Part shown: one piece after another, positions 24,641 to 33,873 of the stretch
Position numbering within the stretch: the stretch's first letter is position 1
Layout of the letters: each line of letters begins with the position of its first letter
Assembly: GCA_963744345.1 (NCBI GenBank)
Contig: CAVUTD010000012.1
Span: forward strand, 207,482 to 271,481
DNA length: 64,000 nucleotides
From: DASTFP01 sp963744345
GTDB taxonomy: Bacteria; Verrucomicrobiota; Verrucomicrobiia; Chthoniobacterales; Terrimicrobiaceae
Reading direction: 5' to 3'
Notes under the pieces: generated by a model
The model's input: the letters and a program-made list of their open reading frames with translations, nothing else
What the model was told of the DNA's origin: nothing
Databases searched by the model: none
Program-made: the position numbers and the translations under genes

Positions 24641-25024
24641 ATGAAAGGCAATTCTGATTCGATGAGCCGACCGCCACAACGGGGAGATCAGCAGGGATCG
24701 GTCGACGGAGCGACCAACCGACTCGTCGCCACGTTCGCCCGTGTCTACGCCGAAGCCTCCCCTGATGACCAATTCGCGCTCCGAGCCTGGATGCGAGACA
24801 TCATTCTAGGTCGAAAAGTGAGAAGGGGGAGTATGGTGCACGCAAGAAGGATCGAAAAGCGGATGGTAGAGGCATGTGACCGCCGAATGCTGGAATTCCC
24901 CTTGGACATGGACGCTCGCGAGGTCGCCAAGGAACTGAAGCGTGAGGGCTGGTATGCCTGGGCTTCAAACTATGACGGTATCGTGCTTCGAATCAAGCGC
25001 GTGCGGGCAAAAGCGAGAAACTGA
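24641..25024 (+). CDS. hypothetical protein
   Basis: Protein of about 127 residues (or 120 from ATG 24662), Arg-rich, with ATFARVYAEASPDDQFALRA, AWMRDIILGRKVRRG and a C-terminal alpha-beta stretch REVAKELKREGWYAWASN. Codon use and composition are those of a real soluble protein. I do not recognise a family. Confidence 0.55.
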   Translation: MKGNSDSMSRPPQRGDQQGSVDGATNRLVATFARVYAEASPDDQFALRAWMRDIILGRKVRRGSMVHARRIEKRMVEACDRRMLEFPLDMDAREVAKELKREGWYAWASNYDGIVLRIKRVRAKARN

Positions 25025-25408
25025 AGCAATGCGTATCGCTTAATTCCTCAATTGCTCGCTATCGCGTTTTTGTGTTTGGTCCCTTCGGAACCGCCCAAGG
25101 CTGGAGCGAGCCGACCTTGTCAAACCCGTTCGCGAGAGCTGGCGACACTCACCAGAATACCGGCGGATTCTGCTTTGACGTGGTCCGGTGGAAGAGATGG
25201 AGAGCGACCCAAATAAATCTGACATTTAGCCAGAATTACTTCTTCGACTTCCGCATTTCCGATGTTTTTCGGGCTTTTTTTTGGTGGGTAACGAACGGGG
25301 AGGCTCTATTTTGCTTGGTCAGGTGTGTCAAAAATGCCAATTATAGTCACGAAATGATAATATATTTATGCTTGTGTTTGCTGGTTGTATTTGAATATAT
25401 AGGCACCC
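25025..25408 (+). other. AT-rich non-coding stretch before an IS remnant
   Basis: 384 bases, much more AT-rich than its surroundings from about 25220 to 25400, with a T8 run near 25277. It probably contains the left end and promoter of the IS1634-type element, but I could not match an inverted repeat to the right side. Confidence 0.4.
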
Positions 25409-27290
25409 GTGTTCATCAAGCAGACCCGCAAGAAGCTCAGAGCAAGACCTACTCCAATTATCTGCTGGTAGAGTCGGTGGCCACACAAGGGGTCCCCGCC
25501 ACCGGGTGGTCTGCTCGCTCGGATCGCTGGCTCCGGCGCCAAGAGAGCATTGGCTTAGACTGGCTCATAATCTCCAGGACTCTTTGAGCGGACAAGAGAG
25601 CCTGCTGGCTAAAAGCGCACCCGAGCAAGCCATAGCTGCCAGCTCGCAGCGGCCCCGCATGGTGCCAAAGCGACACGAAGGGCTGTGGAGTTTGACACCG
25701 AGGCCCTCGAAGTCGAGCAGGCCCGTCAAGCCGGCGCCGTGCATGTGGGCCATCAGATCTGGGAGCGGCTTGGCCTGGAAGAGATACTGGCAAAAGCAGG
25801 GCTCTCGCACAAAACGCGCCTGTTGACCGAGTTGATGGTGCTCAACCGGCTGATTGAACCCGCTTCAGAACTAGCCATGAGCGAGTGGGTGCGCCGCAGC
25901 GCGCTTTGCGACATTTTGAAAACGGACTTCTCGGCTCTCAATGAAGACCGGCTTTACCGCAACATGGACGAGCTTTATCCCAAGCGAGCGCAGATTGAAG
26001 CGGGGCTCTGCCGGCGGGAAAAGAGCCTCTTTTCGCTCAAGGAAAACATCCTGCTTTACGATCTGACCTCGACCTACTTCGAGGGCCTATGCCTGGCCAA
26101 TCCCAAGGCGCAGCGTGGCTACTCGCGCGATTCGCGCCCTGACTGCAAACAAGTGCTTGTCGGCCTGGTGCTCGACGCCGAAGGCTTTCCCAAAGCCCAC
26201 GAAGTCTTCGCCGGCAACCGTCCCGACACCACGACGGTGGATGAGATGCTCGGGGTCATTGAGCAGCGCATGGCAAACAAAGCCCAAGCCACCGTGGTGG
26301 TGGACCGCGGCATGGCCAGCGCGGAGAACCTTGCCGCGATTCGCGCACGCGGCCATCACTGGCTGGTGGCGGGTCATCAGTCCGAGAGGGCCGACTATCT
26401 TGAGCAATTCGAAGAAGAGGAAGGCTGGCAGGAGATCGTGCGCGAAGCTTCCTCCCGCAATCCTGGCCAGAAGAAGGTGCGTGTGCTGGTCAAGCTGGCA
26501 GCGGGCGCCGATGGCGCGCAGACCCTGGCCCTGTGCTGGAGCGAGGGACGCACCCTCAAAGACCGGGCAATCCGAGAGAGAGCACAGGCACGTTTCTAGC
26601 TGACATCGAAAAGCTGCAAGGTCGCATCGCTTCGGGCCGCCTGCGCCAGGAGGCCAAGATCCATGAGGCCATCGGACGTTTAAAAGAGCGTTACAGCCGC
26701 GTAGCGCGCTACTACCAGATCCACTACGAGCCAGCCACAGGCCTCCTGTCTTGGCGCGAAGATCAGGCGCGTAAGCAGAAAGCTCAAGCCCTTGATGGCA
26801 GCTACCTGCTCAAGACGAGCCGCAGCGATCTGGACGCCGAGGAAATCTGGCGCACCTACATCCTGCTTACCCGTGTCGAATCCGCCTTTCGCACCATGAA
26901 AACTCCCTTGTGCGAGCGACCCATTTTCCATCACTTGGAGCGGCGTGTGGAGACGCACATCTTCCTTTGCGTGCTGGCCACCACCTCTTGGTGTGCATCG
27001 AGCGAGCCTTCTTGGATCGGGGCATTCATACCTCCTGGGAAACCTTGCGAGAGCAACTTTCCACCCATCAGGTCGTCACCGTGCGCCTGCCCACCAGCGA
27101 TGGACGGGTCCTGACTATCCGCCGTGACACCCGGCCAGAAGAGATCCATCAACATATCTACCAAACCCTGCGCATCCCCCAGCGAATCCTCTTGCCCGTC
27201 AAGCACTGGCAACCGGCAAATAGTCACTGAAAGCGCCTTGAACCCCGCATGAAATCAAACTCCGATCAAAAAAACGCGGAAGGGGCTAAT
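25400..27290 (+). mobile_element. IS1634-family (IS4 superfamily) insertion sequence, decayed
   Basis: Defined by its single, broken transposase gene; ends are approximate because no matched terminal repeats were found. Right-end sequence after the stop (AGTCACTGAAAGCGCC region) is a plausible terminus. Confidence 0.6.
25409..27230 (+). pseudogene. IS1634-family transposase, about five frameshifts
   Basis: Starts at GTG 25409 (FIKQTRKK), then in other frames SKTYSNYLLVESVAT and VVCSLGSLAPAPREHWLRLA, then the long frame 25685-26599 beginning VEFDTEALEVEQARQAGAVH. DDE landmarks include VVVDRGMAS (second motif region) and, after a lost T near 26593, FLADIEKLQGRI, RVESAFRTMKTPL (C-terminal Glu region), then after another shift LLVCIERAFLDRGIHTSWET and ILLPVKHW. 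All catalytic regions are present, but no single frame can make the enzyme. Confidence 0.88.
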
Positions 27291-27301
27291 CGCGAGCCTT
27301 G

Positions 27302-27935
27302 TCAGACAACTGGCAACTCTCTCGCTCGCGCTTTCGCCACACGCCGTCTCTGCGCTAGCTCCGAGTGAAAGCCGTGGTGCCGATTTTGGTCCAGGTTCAG
27401 CGGCAGTGAGACAGAACGGATCATGTGCTTCTCGATACGCGACGGATCTTCGCACGCCAACCACGCGACTCGAGCGTGTCGTTCCAGCCACTCGCTCAAT
27501 ACCCGCTCACCCTCTACGAAGTCATCCTCCGGCCACTTCCTACACTCCTGAGTTCAATGCCCAACTCGTGCGATAAAAGGCAGCCGAGCGAGAGCCGCAG
27601 AGTAGAACCTTCGCGTTTCCTCGGAAGTGATAGCGAAGCCTGCTCCGGAGCGTCTGGCGGCTCGGGGTGCCGACAGCACCGGAAGGCTTGGGCGAAATCC
27701 CGACGTAGAGCAGCGCCAGCCCCAATGAGTGCATTAGTCCTTCCGTCGGAACTCCCTGGGGACACGAATCGAAAAACCATGCATAAACGCCCGCTGACGC
27801 TGGCACTGGGCACGGTCTCGCCAGCACCTCGGTGCAAGTCCATAATTTAGTCGGCGCGAGCAGTGTTTCCACCTTCGCAAGGTCCAAATCGGGGACATTC
27901 ATTGCGTTTTCGGGAAGACTCACACGTGGGATCAT
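27302..27935 (-). pseudogene. GIY-YIG nuclease family protein, two frameshifts
   Basis: Starts at ATG 27935, overlapping the EEP gene stop by 3 bases. GVYAWFF is the GIY strand, LLYVGISPK the YIG strand, followed by LRSRLRYHFRGNA; after a shift TLRLSLGCLLSHELGIEL, after another EGERVLSEWLERHARVAWLA, then MIRSVSLPLNLDQNRHHGFH. The last segments are typical of a small GIY-YIG group of about 200 residues in which an LPLNLDQN motif follows the nuclease core. Translational coupling with the nuclease gene upstream points to one functional unit before decay. Confidence 0.75.
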
Positions 27936-28743
27936 TCGATAGCAAAAGTGAGCACGACAGGGAAATGGTCGCTGACTCTGTGGATGGGCATTGGCTTGCA
28001 GGTGAATTTCGTGACCCCCCGGACTAAGAATCCGTCGAAGCAGGCTTCCGGGTAACGTCCTTCGCCGGATTAGTCACCCGTTCGGATAGCGGGAGGTTTT
28101 CCCACGGCCAGACAAATTTCTCCTTCAAAATGGCGAAGGTTCGTTCCGATGCGAAACGGGCGTCCGTAGGATCCGTGTTGAAATCACCGGCAATGATTGT
28201 AACCACACTTGCGCTCTCTGAGTAAGCGCTCTCCATCGCAGCAACGTGAGACAGCAGTTGACGTGCCGCCCCTTCCCGCTTGGCGATGTTAGTTATGGCT
28301 TCTCCTATGTTGCTCTTGAAATGCACCGAATAGACCAACAGCAAGGTCTTGCCAACTCGGATTGCAGCAAAGGAAAAGCCTCGTGGCGGCGTTGGAGGAG
28401 ACGGCCTGAAAGACTCGCTCCAGGCTGCTTCAGCCGGTCGGCTGGAGGCGATCGCTAGCTGCTGGATCGAGAGAGGACCGGATGAGCCCATTTCTCGGAA
28501 TCGGCTTACCACCAGGGTTTGAAAATTAGGCAGGACGGACACCAACTCCGCTACGCTGTCCCAGTCTCGCACTTCTTGGAGGCACAGAATGTCCGGGCGA
28601 ATGTCGGTCAGCGCATCCTTTGCAGCGTTCATGTGAACCAAGCGTTCAGCCTGGGAGGAATTCGGTTTGCCGCCGGGGAACCACTCAAGATTCCAAGTGG
28701 CGATTGTGACAACGTCCCCAGTGACATCCTGCAGGATAGCCAA
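27932..28743 (-). pseudogene. endonuclease/exonuclease/phosphatase family protein, one frameshift
   Basis: EEP-fold enzyme starting at TTG 28743. IATWNLEWF (Asn), DILCLQEVRDW (metal Glu), LLVYSVHFKSN, IIAGDFNTDP (GDFN motif) are all present. Near 28045 the frame is lost, and in the next frame EACFDGFLVRG and the catalytic SDHFPVVLTFAIE follow to TGA 27932-27934. One indel therefore separates it from an intact nuclease/phosphatase of about 270 residues without a signal peptide. It lies between a Cys-rich small ORF and a GIY-YIG gene. Confidence 0.82.
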
Positions 28744-28767
28744 GAAGGGCGCAGAAGACCGCGACCG

Positions 28768-28875
28768 TCAGCCTCCGCAGATCTTGCATGGAGTTCCGCC
28801 TGTAGTGCCGCAAGGTCGACTACTGCCACAGTATCGGCAGCGTGAATTGTGGCGCTCGCCGACCTTCACTGCCAC
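28768..28875 (-). CDS. second Cys-rich segment, in frame behind a UGA
   Basis: A 35-residue frame from GTG 28875 (VAVKVGERHNSRCRYCGSS, then PCGTTGGTPCKICGG) with five Cys in CxxC pairs, like a zinc knuckle. It is in the same frame as the secreted ORF upstream, separated by its UGA and one Trp codon. It may be a coupled small gene, the C-terminal half of a longer protein read through UGA, or the result of a nonsense mutation. Confidence 0.45.
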   Translation of the reverse strand: MAVKVGERHNSRCRYCGSSRPCGTTGGTPCKICGG

Positions 28876-28878
28876 CCA

Positions 28879-29040
28879 TCACCGGCAAATGCTGCACGCT
28901 CCGCCGCGCTGTGCGCAATTCTTGCAGTAATTGCACGTCGTGCAGGCCGTGCACATCCCCGTGGGCGAACATGTCCCTGCATGTGACCGAGGGATGATCG
29001 CCAATGTAACGAGGAAAATGACGACGAATAGTCTCTTCAC
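28879..29040 (-). CDS. tiny secreted Cys-rich protein
   Basis: Protein of 53 residues from GTG 29040. A signal peptide (MKRLFVVIFLVTLAII, cut after SHA) is followed by a mature part with eight Cys in the pattern Cx5Cx2Cx2Cx2Cx2Cx6Cx2C (CTACTTCNYCKNC, then CSICR). This could hold metal or form disulfides outside the cell. It opens a minus-strand set with an EEP nuclease and a GIY-YIG nuclease. I know no named family for it. The frame stays open past the UGA for another 36 codons. Confidence 0.6.
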   Translation of the reverse strand: MKRLFVVIFLVTLAIIPRSHAGTCSPTGMCTACTTCNYCKNCAQRGGACSICR

Positions 29041-29182
29041 AGTTTCCGATTACGCTTCAACCTTGGAGACTTGCAGGCAGCAATCCCTGGAAGCGGATAT
29101 CTGACGCAAGGGCAAAGTGCCAATTGCCAAGTATAGCGTCAGTAACTGCTGCTGGCATGTTCGCTATCTCTCGATCGGACCG

Positions 29183-29428
29183 CTAATCGGGGGGATCCGG
29201 TCGTGGAAAAATCGCCTCTTCCAACACGTTCTTTACGAAGGCAGCGATCTGCGGTTCCTTGCTTGCTCTCGGCCCGGCGATGTTGAGTATCTTGATCCTG
29301 TGATCGGAAATGAAGCGGAGCAGTGATTCGGCTACGTCGTATTGCCCGTCTCGATAGACGTGAAGCCAGGGTCGTCGCTCATGGTCAACTTTTTTTTGCT
29401 CCGCGCGAACAAGCAGTGCGCAACCCAA
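29183..29428 (-). pseudogene. putative molybdenum carrier family, C-terminal fragment
   Basis: The frame reads RPWLHVYRDGQYDVAESLLR, FISDHRIKILNIAGPRASKE and IAAFVKNVLEEAIF. The LNIAGPRAS motif and preceding helix are the end of the putative molybdenum carrier (MoCo_carrier) fold. The N-terminal half, with the nucleotide-binding start, is absent. Ends near 29183. Confidence 0.6.
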
Positions 29429-29445
29429 GCTGCCATTGAAGCGTC

Positions 29446-29850
29446 TTATTCTTCCGTGACTTTAAAAGTCATCCGCTCTCCGCGGTGTTCGGGGCAGGAC
29501 GCCGTATAGCTGCCAGGTTCCAGCTTCACTGTGAGAATGCTGGTCTCACCGGGCGTGATCTTGCCGAGTGACTCGCGAATGCCCTTTCCGGCGATTTGAA
29601 ACCCGCGCTTTTCATCGGCGTCGTTCTTGACCACAAACGTGATCTCGCCCGCCGTAAAGCGGTTGGGCATATCGAGGCTGCCTTCGGTGATTTTCACCTT
29701 CGCCCTCTGCTCCTGGGCTTCCTTTTTTTCGCCGAGCAATTCCCTGGCGGCGTCTTTGACCTTTTCGGTCGTGGATTCCTCCTTCTGCGCCAGCACCGGC
29801 GAACCGAGCGCAAATGCCAGCGTCAGTGCCGTAATCAGTGTTGTTCTCAT
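29446..29850 (-). CDS. exported cupredoxin-like protein
   Basis: Protein of 134 residues from ATG 29850 with a signal peptide (MRTTLITALTLAFALGSPVLA region), a charged linker full of Lys/Glu (TEKVKDAARELLGEKKEAQE) and a C-terminal cupredoxin_1 domain: LDMPNRFTAGEITFVVKNDA, ESLGKITPGETSILTVKLEP, YTASCPEHRGERM. The Cys-x2-His loop suggests a copper site, but the usual first His is not obvious, so copper binding is uncertain. Periplasmic. Single gene. Confidence 0.82.
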   Translation of the reverse strand: MRTTLITALTLAFALGSPVLAQKEESTTEKVKDAARELLGEKKEAQEQRAKVKITEGSLDMPNRFTAGEITFVVKNDADEKRGFQIAGKGIRESLGKITPGETSILTVKLEPGSYTASCPEHRGERMTFKVTEE

Positions 29851-30006
29851 GACATCGTATCGAATTTGATGCCGCAAGTGCGCCCCAAAATGTGGCCGCG
29901 CACTGCTCAACTCCGTTGCGCGGCGCGTGCGACCAGCTCGCGCACTTCCTCGTCGATGGTCTGCGAGAAATCTTCGCCTTGGACCGCATTCCGCTGGAAT
30001 GAAGGC

Positions 30007-30302
30007 ATGATACGCATTGAGACGACCGAACACTATCGCCCGAAGTCGCACAATTCCGAAGGCGATGTGCGCGTGGATCCGGAGCTCGTGGATGGCAAGC
30101 CCGTCAAACTCCGTATTCCGACAAGATCGCGGCGGTCAAGGAACTGGTGCGGGTATGCGGCTGGGCGAAGGCGGACCGTGTTGAGTTGTCGGCTACCGAT
30201 ACGCTGGCCGACTTTATTAACTCCATCCGCAAGGCGAAGAGCCCGAGACATCCCGTTATGGCGGATTACGCCGAAGACAACGGGGGAGCGACGCTAAATT
30301 AA
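30007..30302 (+). pseudogene. hypothetical protein, frameshifted
   Basis: ATG 30007 gives MIRIETTEHYRPKSHNSEGD and VDPELVDGKPVKLRIP; in the next frame KIAAVKELVRVCGWAKADRV, ELSATDTLADFINSIRKAK and MADYAEDNGGATLN end at TAA 30302. One lost base near 30122 would restore about 97 residues. Family not recognised. Confidence 0.5.
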
Positions 30303-30366
30303 ATTATGGGGGCGGCCCGACTTTGGTAGAGCGGCATCCCGCCCGTGAAGGCCCGTGTTGCGAAAT

Positions 30367-31608
30367 CTACTCCCTGCGATACGGCAGCTTGTAGAGAATC
30401 GCGTAGATCACCGGCAGGACGATCATGGTCAGGACGGTCGCACACATGAGACCGAAAATAATGGTCACGGCCATCGAGACGAAGAACGCCGTGGAGATTT
30501 GCTCGGACAAATCGGCGGCGGGGTAGACGAAATGCGCGTTCTTCACGTTGAAGTCGGGAAAGAAGACCACCTTCAGTCGGTTGCGCATAGCCGGGTCCGT
30601 GTTCACGGTTTCGCCGACCGCGTTGATGAGTTTGATGATGCGCTTCGCCAGGAAGTAGCCGGGCGCAGCTTTGCCGCCGAAGATGAAGCTGCGCGCGGGC
30701 ACATTCGCCTGCGGATCGCGCCGCAATCGCAGATAGAGTGTGAGAATGTGGAGCACAGCGAGATGCTGCCGCTTGTATTCGTGGATGCGCTTCACCTGCA
30801 CGTCGAAGAGTGACTCCGGCGCGGCGGTGACGCCTGTACGTTCGGCGATGAGCGCTGCGAGCCGTCGCTTGTTAGCGAGTTTCGCCTCGCGCCACTGCTG
30901 TTGAAACTCTGCGTCTTCGGCGAGAGGTTCGAGCTGGCGGAGCAGGTCCAGGTCGCGCACCCAGCCGTCGCCGATGCGTTCAGTGATGAGACGCGTCAGG
31001 CCGGGATTGCTGACAGTGACGAAGCGGCGCGGCGTAACGCCATTGGTGACGTTGCATAATTTCTCGCCCCATAGCTCGGCGAAATCGCGCAGCACGGTTT
31101 GTTTGAGCAACTCGGAGTGTAGCTGCGCGACGCCGTTGATGGTATGGCTGCCGACGCACGAGAGATGTGCCATGCGCACATAGCGCGCTCCGCTTTCATC
31201 AATGAGCGAAAGCCGCGCGACCCGGGGCTCGTCGTCGGGAAAGGCCGCGCGCACTTCATCGAGGAAACGGCGATTGATCTCAAAAACGATCTCGAGATGC
31301 CGCGGGAGCAGTGCGCCAAAAAGATCGACCGTCCACTTCTCTAGCGCCTCCGGGAGCAGCGTGTGATTCGTGTAGGCGAACGTCGCGCCCGTGATCGTCC
31401 ATGCTTGGTCCCAGTCGAGTCCGTGCCCATCGACAAGAAGCCGCATCAGCTCGGCGACCGCGACCGCCGGGTGCGTGTCATTGAGCTGCACGGCCCATTT
31501 TTCATGGAAGGTGGCGGGGGTGCAGCCGAGCAGCGCATGGATGCGCAGCATGAACACGCGGCAGGCAGGCAGCAATCCGCCTAGGGTTGTAAAAATCGGA
31601 CGCGTCAA
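30367..31608 (-). pseudogene. chimera: glycogen phosphorylase core joined to RND pump C-terminus
   Basis: A 413-codon open frame. From about 31510 on it is glycogen phosphorylase: KWAVQLNDTHPAVAVAELMR, TFAYTNHTLLPEALEKW, HLSCVGSHTINGVAQLHSEL, NVTNGVTPRRF, VQVKRIHEYKRQHLAVLHIL and DFNVKNAHFVYPAADLSEQI. Exactly where the PLP-lysine segment (normally GTGNMK) should follow, at about 30490, it becomes FFVSMAVTIIFGLMCATVLT and MIVLPVIYAILYKL, the last helix of an AcrB-type pump. The N-terminus is also missing (cut near 31510-31560). Without the PLP site it cannot be a phosphorylase. Confidence 0.88.
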
Positions 31609-31630
31609 GGCGGCATCTGATGTCTGGAGC

Positions 31631-31648
31631 AGACTTTAACCGGTCTGC
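31631..31648 (+). repeat. 18-bp motif shared with 46459-46476
   Basis: AGACTTTAACCGGTCTGC occurs here and at 46459-46476. Here it forms a small hairpin (GCAGAC, 8-base loop, GTCTGC at 31629-31648) and is followed by GCCGGTT, which can also pair with AACCGG. Confidence 0.6.
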
Positions 31649-31663
31649 TAGCCGGTTGGATTG

Positions 31664-31921
31664 TTATTCTTTTGGTTTTGGTTTCTGTGCGCTGGCGACA
31701 ATGCCAGCGGTTCGGTTCGCCGCTTGGAATTTAGCGGCAAATTCAGCCGCATCGGGATCCTGCAATTCCACTTCCTTCAAGACACGTAGTGCAGCTTCGA
31801 TGCCAGCAAAGAAGCACATTTTGTATTCACGCTCTGGAATGACAGGAACACTGCCGAAAGCAAATGACCTGAACTCTTCCCAGAGTTCGGTTGATGATGG
31901 GACGTTCATTTGGTGTACCAT
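31664..31921 (-). CDS. hypothetical protein
   Basis: Protein of 85 residues from ATG 31921, with LWEEFRSFAFGSVPVIPERE, CFFAGIEAALRVLKEVEL and a C-terminal AAEFAAKFQAA helix. Soluble, helical, real in composition; family not recognised. It lies next to the decayed glycogen phosphorylase and the shared 18-bp motif. Confidence 0.5.
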   Translation of the reverse strand: MVHQMNVPSSTELWEEFRSFAFGSVPVIPEREYKMCFFAGIEAALRVLKEVELQDPDAAEFAAKFQAANRTAGIVASAQKPKPKE

Positions 31922-32250
31922 TCGCATTTGCAAGTGCGACAGATTTGATCGAATGGATAAATGGCGTCTCCTTTATCTACAGTCTTTGACGGTGACCTCA
32001 GAGCGCCCCGGGAATATCCAGAATACCGGACGCCCCTTTTTGAGGCCACCTTCAAAAACGGTCGGAAAGCGCAGCCATTGAATCATGCCAGCAGAAAAGC
32101 CGCCGGAATGGCATCGTCTTGAGCCGAAGAGTGGCCCTTCCTAACATCAGCGCCGCTCAGGAAGATCAGAATAACTGAACCGGCCCCCCGCGAGAGGCGC
32201 TTTCGTTAACGTCGTTAACCAGCGTTTCTGAGCGAATCAACCGGCGCTCG

Positions 32251-32646
32251 TTGTATGACGAAGCACAAAACAACAACGATGCCGCTGCCTCGGCCGCGTT
32301 CTTCACAGAGGACGCGGTTCTCGTGACGGACACGGGATTGGTTTACGGTCGGGAGGCCATCGAGAAGTGGTATGCAGGCCTGTTCAAGCTATATCGTCAC
32401 AGCAACTTTATCGGCAAGCCCGATCAGTATTCCCCTCACACTATAGGAACGGCTGGCAATGAGTTGTGGAGCAGCGGGGACTGGAGCGCCACTCTTCAGC
32501 CGACGACCGGCGATCCTATACCATTCAAGGGCCATTGGGCAGAAATTTATGTTCGTCAGGGCGATGCTTGGAAGGTTCGGATGCTGATGTTTAACGTAAC
32601 CCCCCCACCGGCTCCGCCTACTGAGACGAAGGCTTCACGAAAGTGA
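32251..32646 (+). CDS. SnoaL/DUF4440-like NTF2-fold protein, N-terminus probably lost
   Basis: NTF2-like fold of about 131 residues: AASAAFFTEDAVLVTDTGLV, YGREAIEKWYAGLF, HTIGTAGNELWSSGDWSATL and FKGHWAEIYVRQGDAWKVRM. Relatives are 150-170 residues with a signal peptide and a first helix before the NNNDAAA segment. Here the frame is open upstream without a start until a TTG at 32251, so the 5' end seems cut. Likely an exported small-molecule-binding protein once. Confidence 0.65.
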   Translation: MYDEAQNNNDAAASAAFFTEDAVLVTDTGLVYGREAIEKWYAGLFKLYRHSNFIGKPDQYSPHTIGTAGNELWSSGDWSATLQPTTGDPIPFKGHWAEIYVRQGDAWKVRMLMFNVTPPPAPPTETKASRK

Positions 32647-33120
32647 ACGTCTTGGCAGAAGGCAGACCTCGAGGCGTTGTTTTTTCGGAGAAATACCGCG
32701 CGATTTTGTTCCAGTTGACAATTGCTACTCCCTCGATTCGGGACTGGGCGACTTTCGTCTCTAAGGACGAAAACCGGGGCGCAGGCTATCCGCGACCCCG
32801 CATGAAGAAGATTTGCTGGCTAAACCTTTTAAAGTTGCCCGCACCCAGGAAGCTCGGCTTGGCTACGTCTGAGGTCGGAAATTGCCCTTCCTGACCTCAG
32901 CGCCCCCATTGTGGGCGGGGTAGACGCAATGGCGGAGCGAGCTGAAATTTGACGGTAGACGCTGAATAAATGGTCTTAGTTCCCTACTACTCTTACGTAG
33001 CCGAACATTTCAAATTGCATCGTAGTCTCATTGAAAAAATGTGGAAGGACTCCACAAATCACTAAATAACGACCCCGCTCAGCGAATTGGACTGTTTCGA
33101 CACGATCCTGTACGAAGGCA
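32647..33120 (+). other. stretch without a recognised gene
   Basis: 474 bases between the NTF2-like gene and the ATPase fragment. No family-like frame or hairpin found on either strand. Probably the debris that replaced the first two thirds of the ATPase gene. Confidence 0.4.
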
Positions 33121-33870
33121 GGCGGCGACGCCCCAACATCCATCTCCGTCGATTCCGCGGTCGATATCGCGAAGGCGGCTGCGGCAGTCATTCTCCTGGA
33201 GAAAGACCTCATGGTACTACAGGCAGGTGTCATCGAGGGTCGCAAGGTTTTCGTAAACATCCTCAAATACGTCCGCATGGGTGCGAGCTCCAACTTTGGC
33301 AACATGTTCAGCGTGATCGGCGCCAGCGCGTTTCTGCCTTTCGTGCCGATGGCACCCATCCAAGTGCTTACCAACAACCTCCTCTACGACTTTTCCCAAG
33401 TGCCGATTCCAACCGACACCGTCGGCCCCGAAGAGACCGCCAAGCCGCGGCCGTGGCACATCGGCGACATCAAAAAATTCGTCCTGTCCATCGGACCCAT
33501 CAGCTCGATATTCGACTACACGACCTTTTTCGTGATGCTCTATGTCTTCGGTTGCTGGGATCCCGCGCGCGCCTCGCTGTTCCAAACCGGCTGGTTCGTT
33601 GAATCGCTCATTACCCAGACATTGATCATTCACGTCATCCGCACCAAGAAGCTGCCGTTCATCCAAGGTCGTGCGAGCTGGCAACTCACCGTCACCACCG
33701 TCATTGTCATGGGCATCGCAATGTGGCTTCCCTTTTCGCCGGTGGCCGCAGCGCTCGGTTTCACGCCACTGCCGCTGCTTTATTGGCCAATCCTTTTTCT
33801 CACCGTCCTTTGCTACGTAGTGCTCACCCAAGTCGTGAAGATGTGGCTGATCCGCAAAGCATGGATCTGA
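33121..33870 (+). pseudogene. MgtA-type magnesium P-type ATPase, C-terminal fragment
   Basis: Open frame beginning GDAPTSISVDSAVDIAKAAA, VILLEKDLMVLQAGVIEGRK, then the membrane part NMFSVIGASAFLPFVPMAPI, NNLLYDFSQVPIPTD, and three more helices to 33870. This is the end of the P domain and the C-terminal transmembrane bundle of an MgtA/MgtB ATPase (full length about 870-900). The phosphorylation site DKTGT and actuator domain are gone. An ATG at 33211 could still start a membrane fragment. It is 3 bases before glgC. Confidence 0.82.
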
Positions 33871-33873
33871 GCC

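Noticed and set aside
33217..33831. Minus-strand 204-codon frame opposite the ATPase fragment
   Set aside because: His/Asp-rich mirror of membrane helices; not protein-like.
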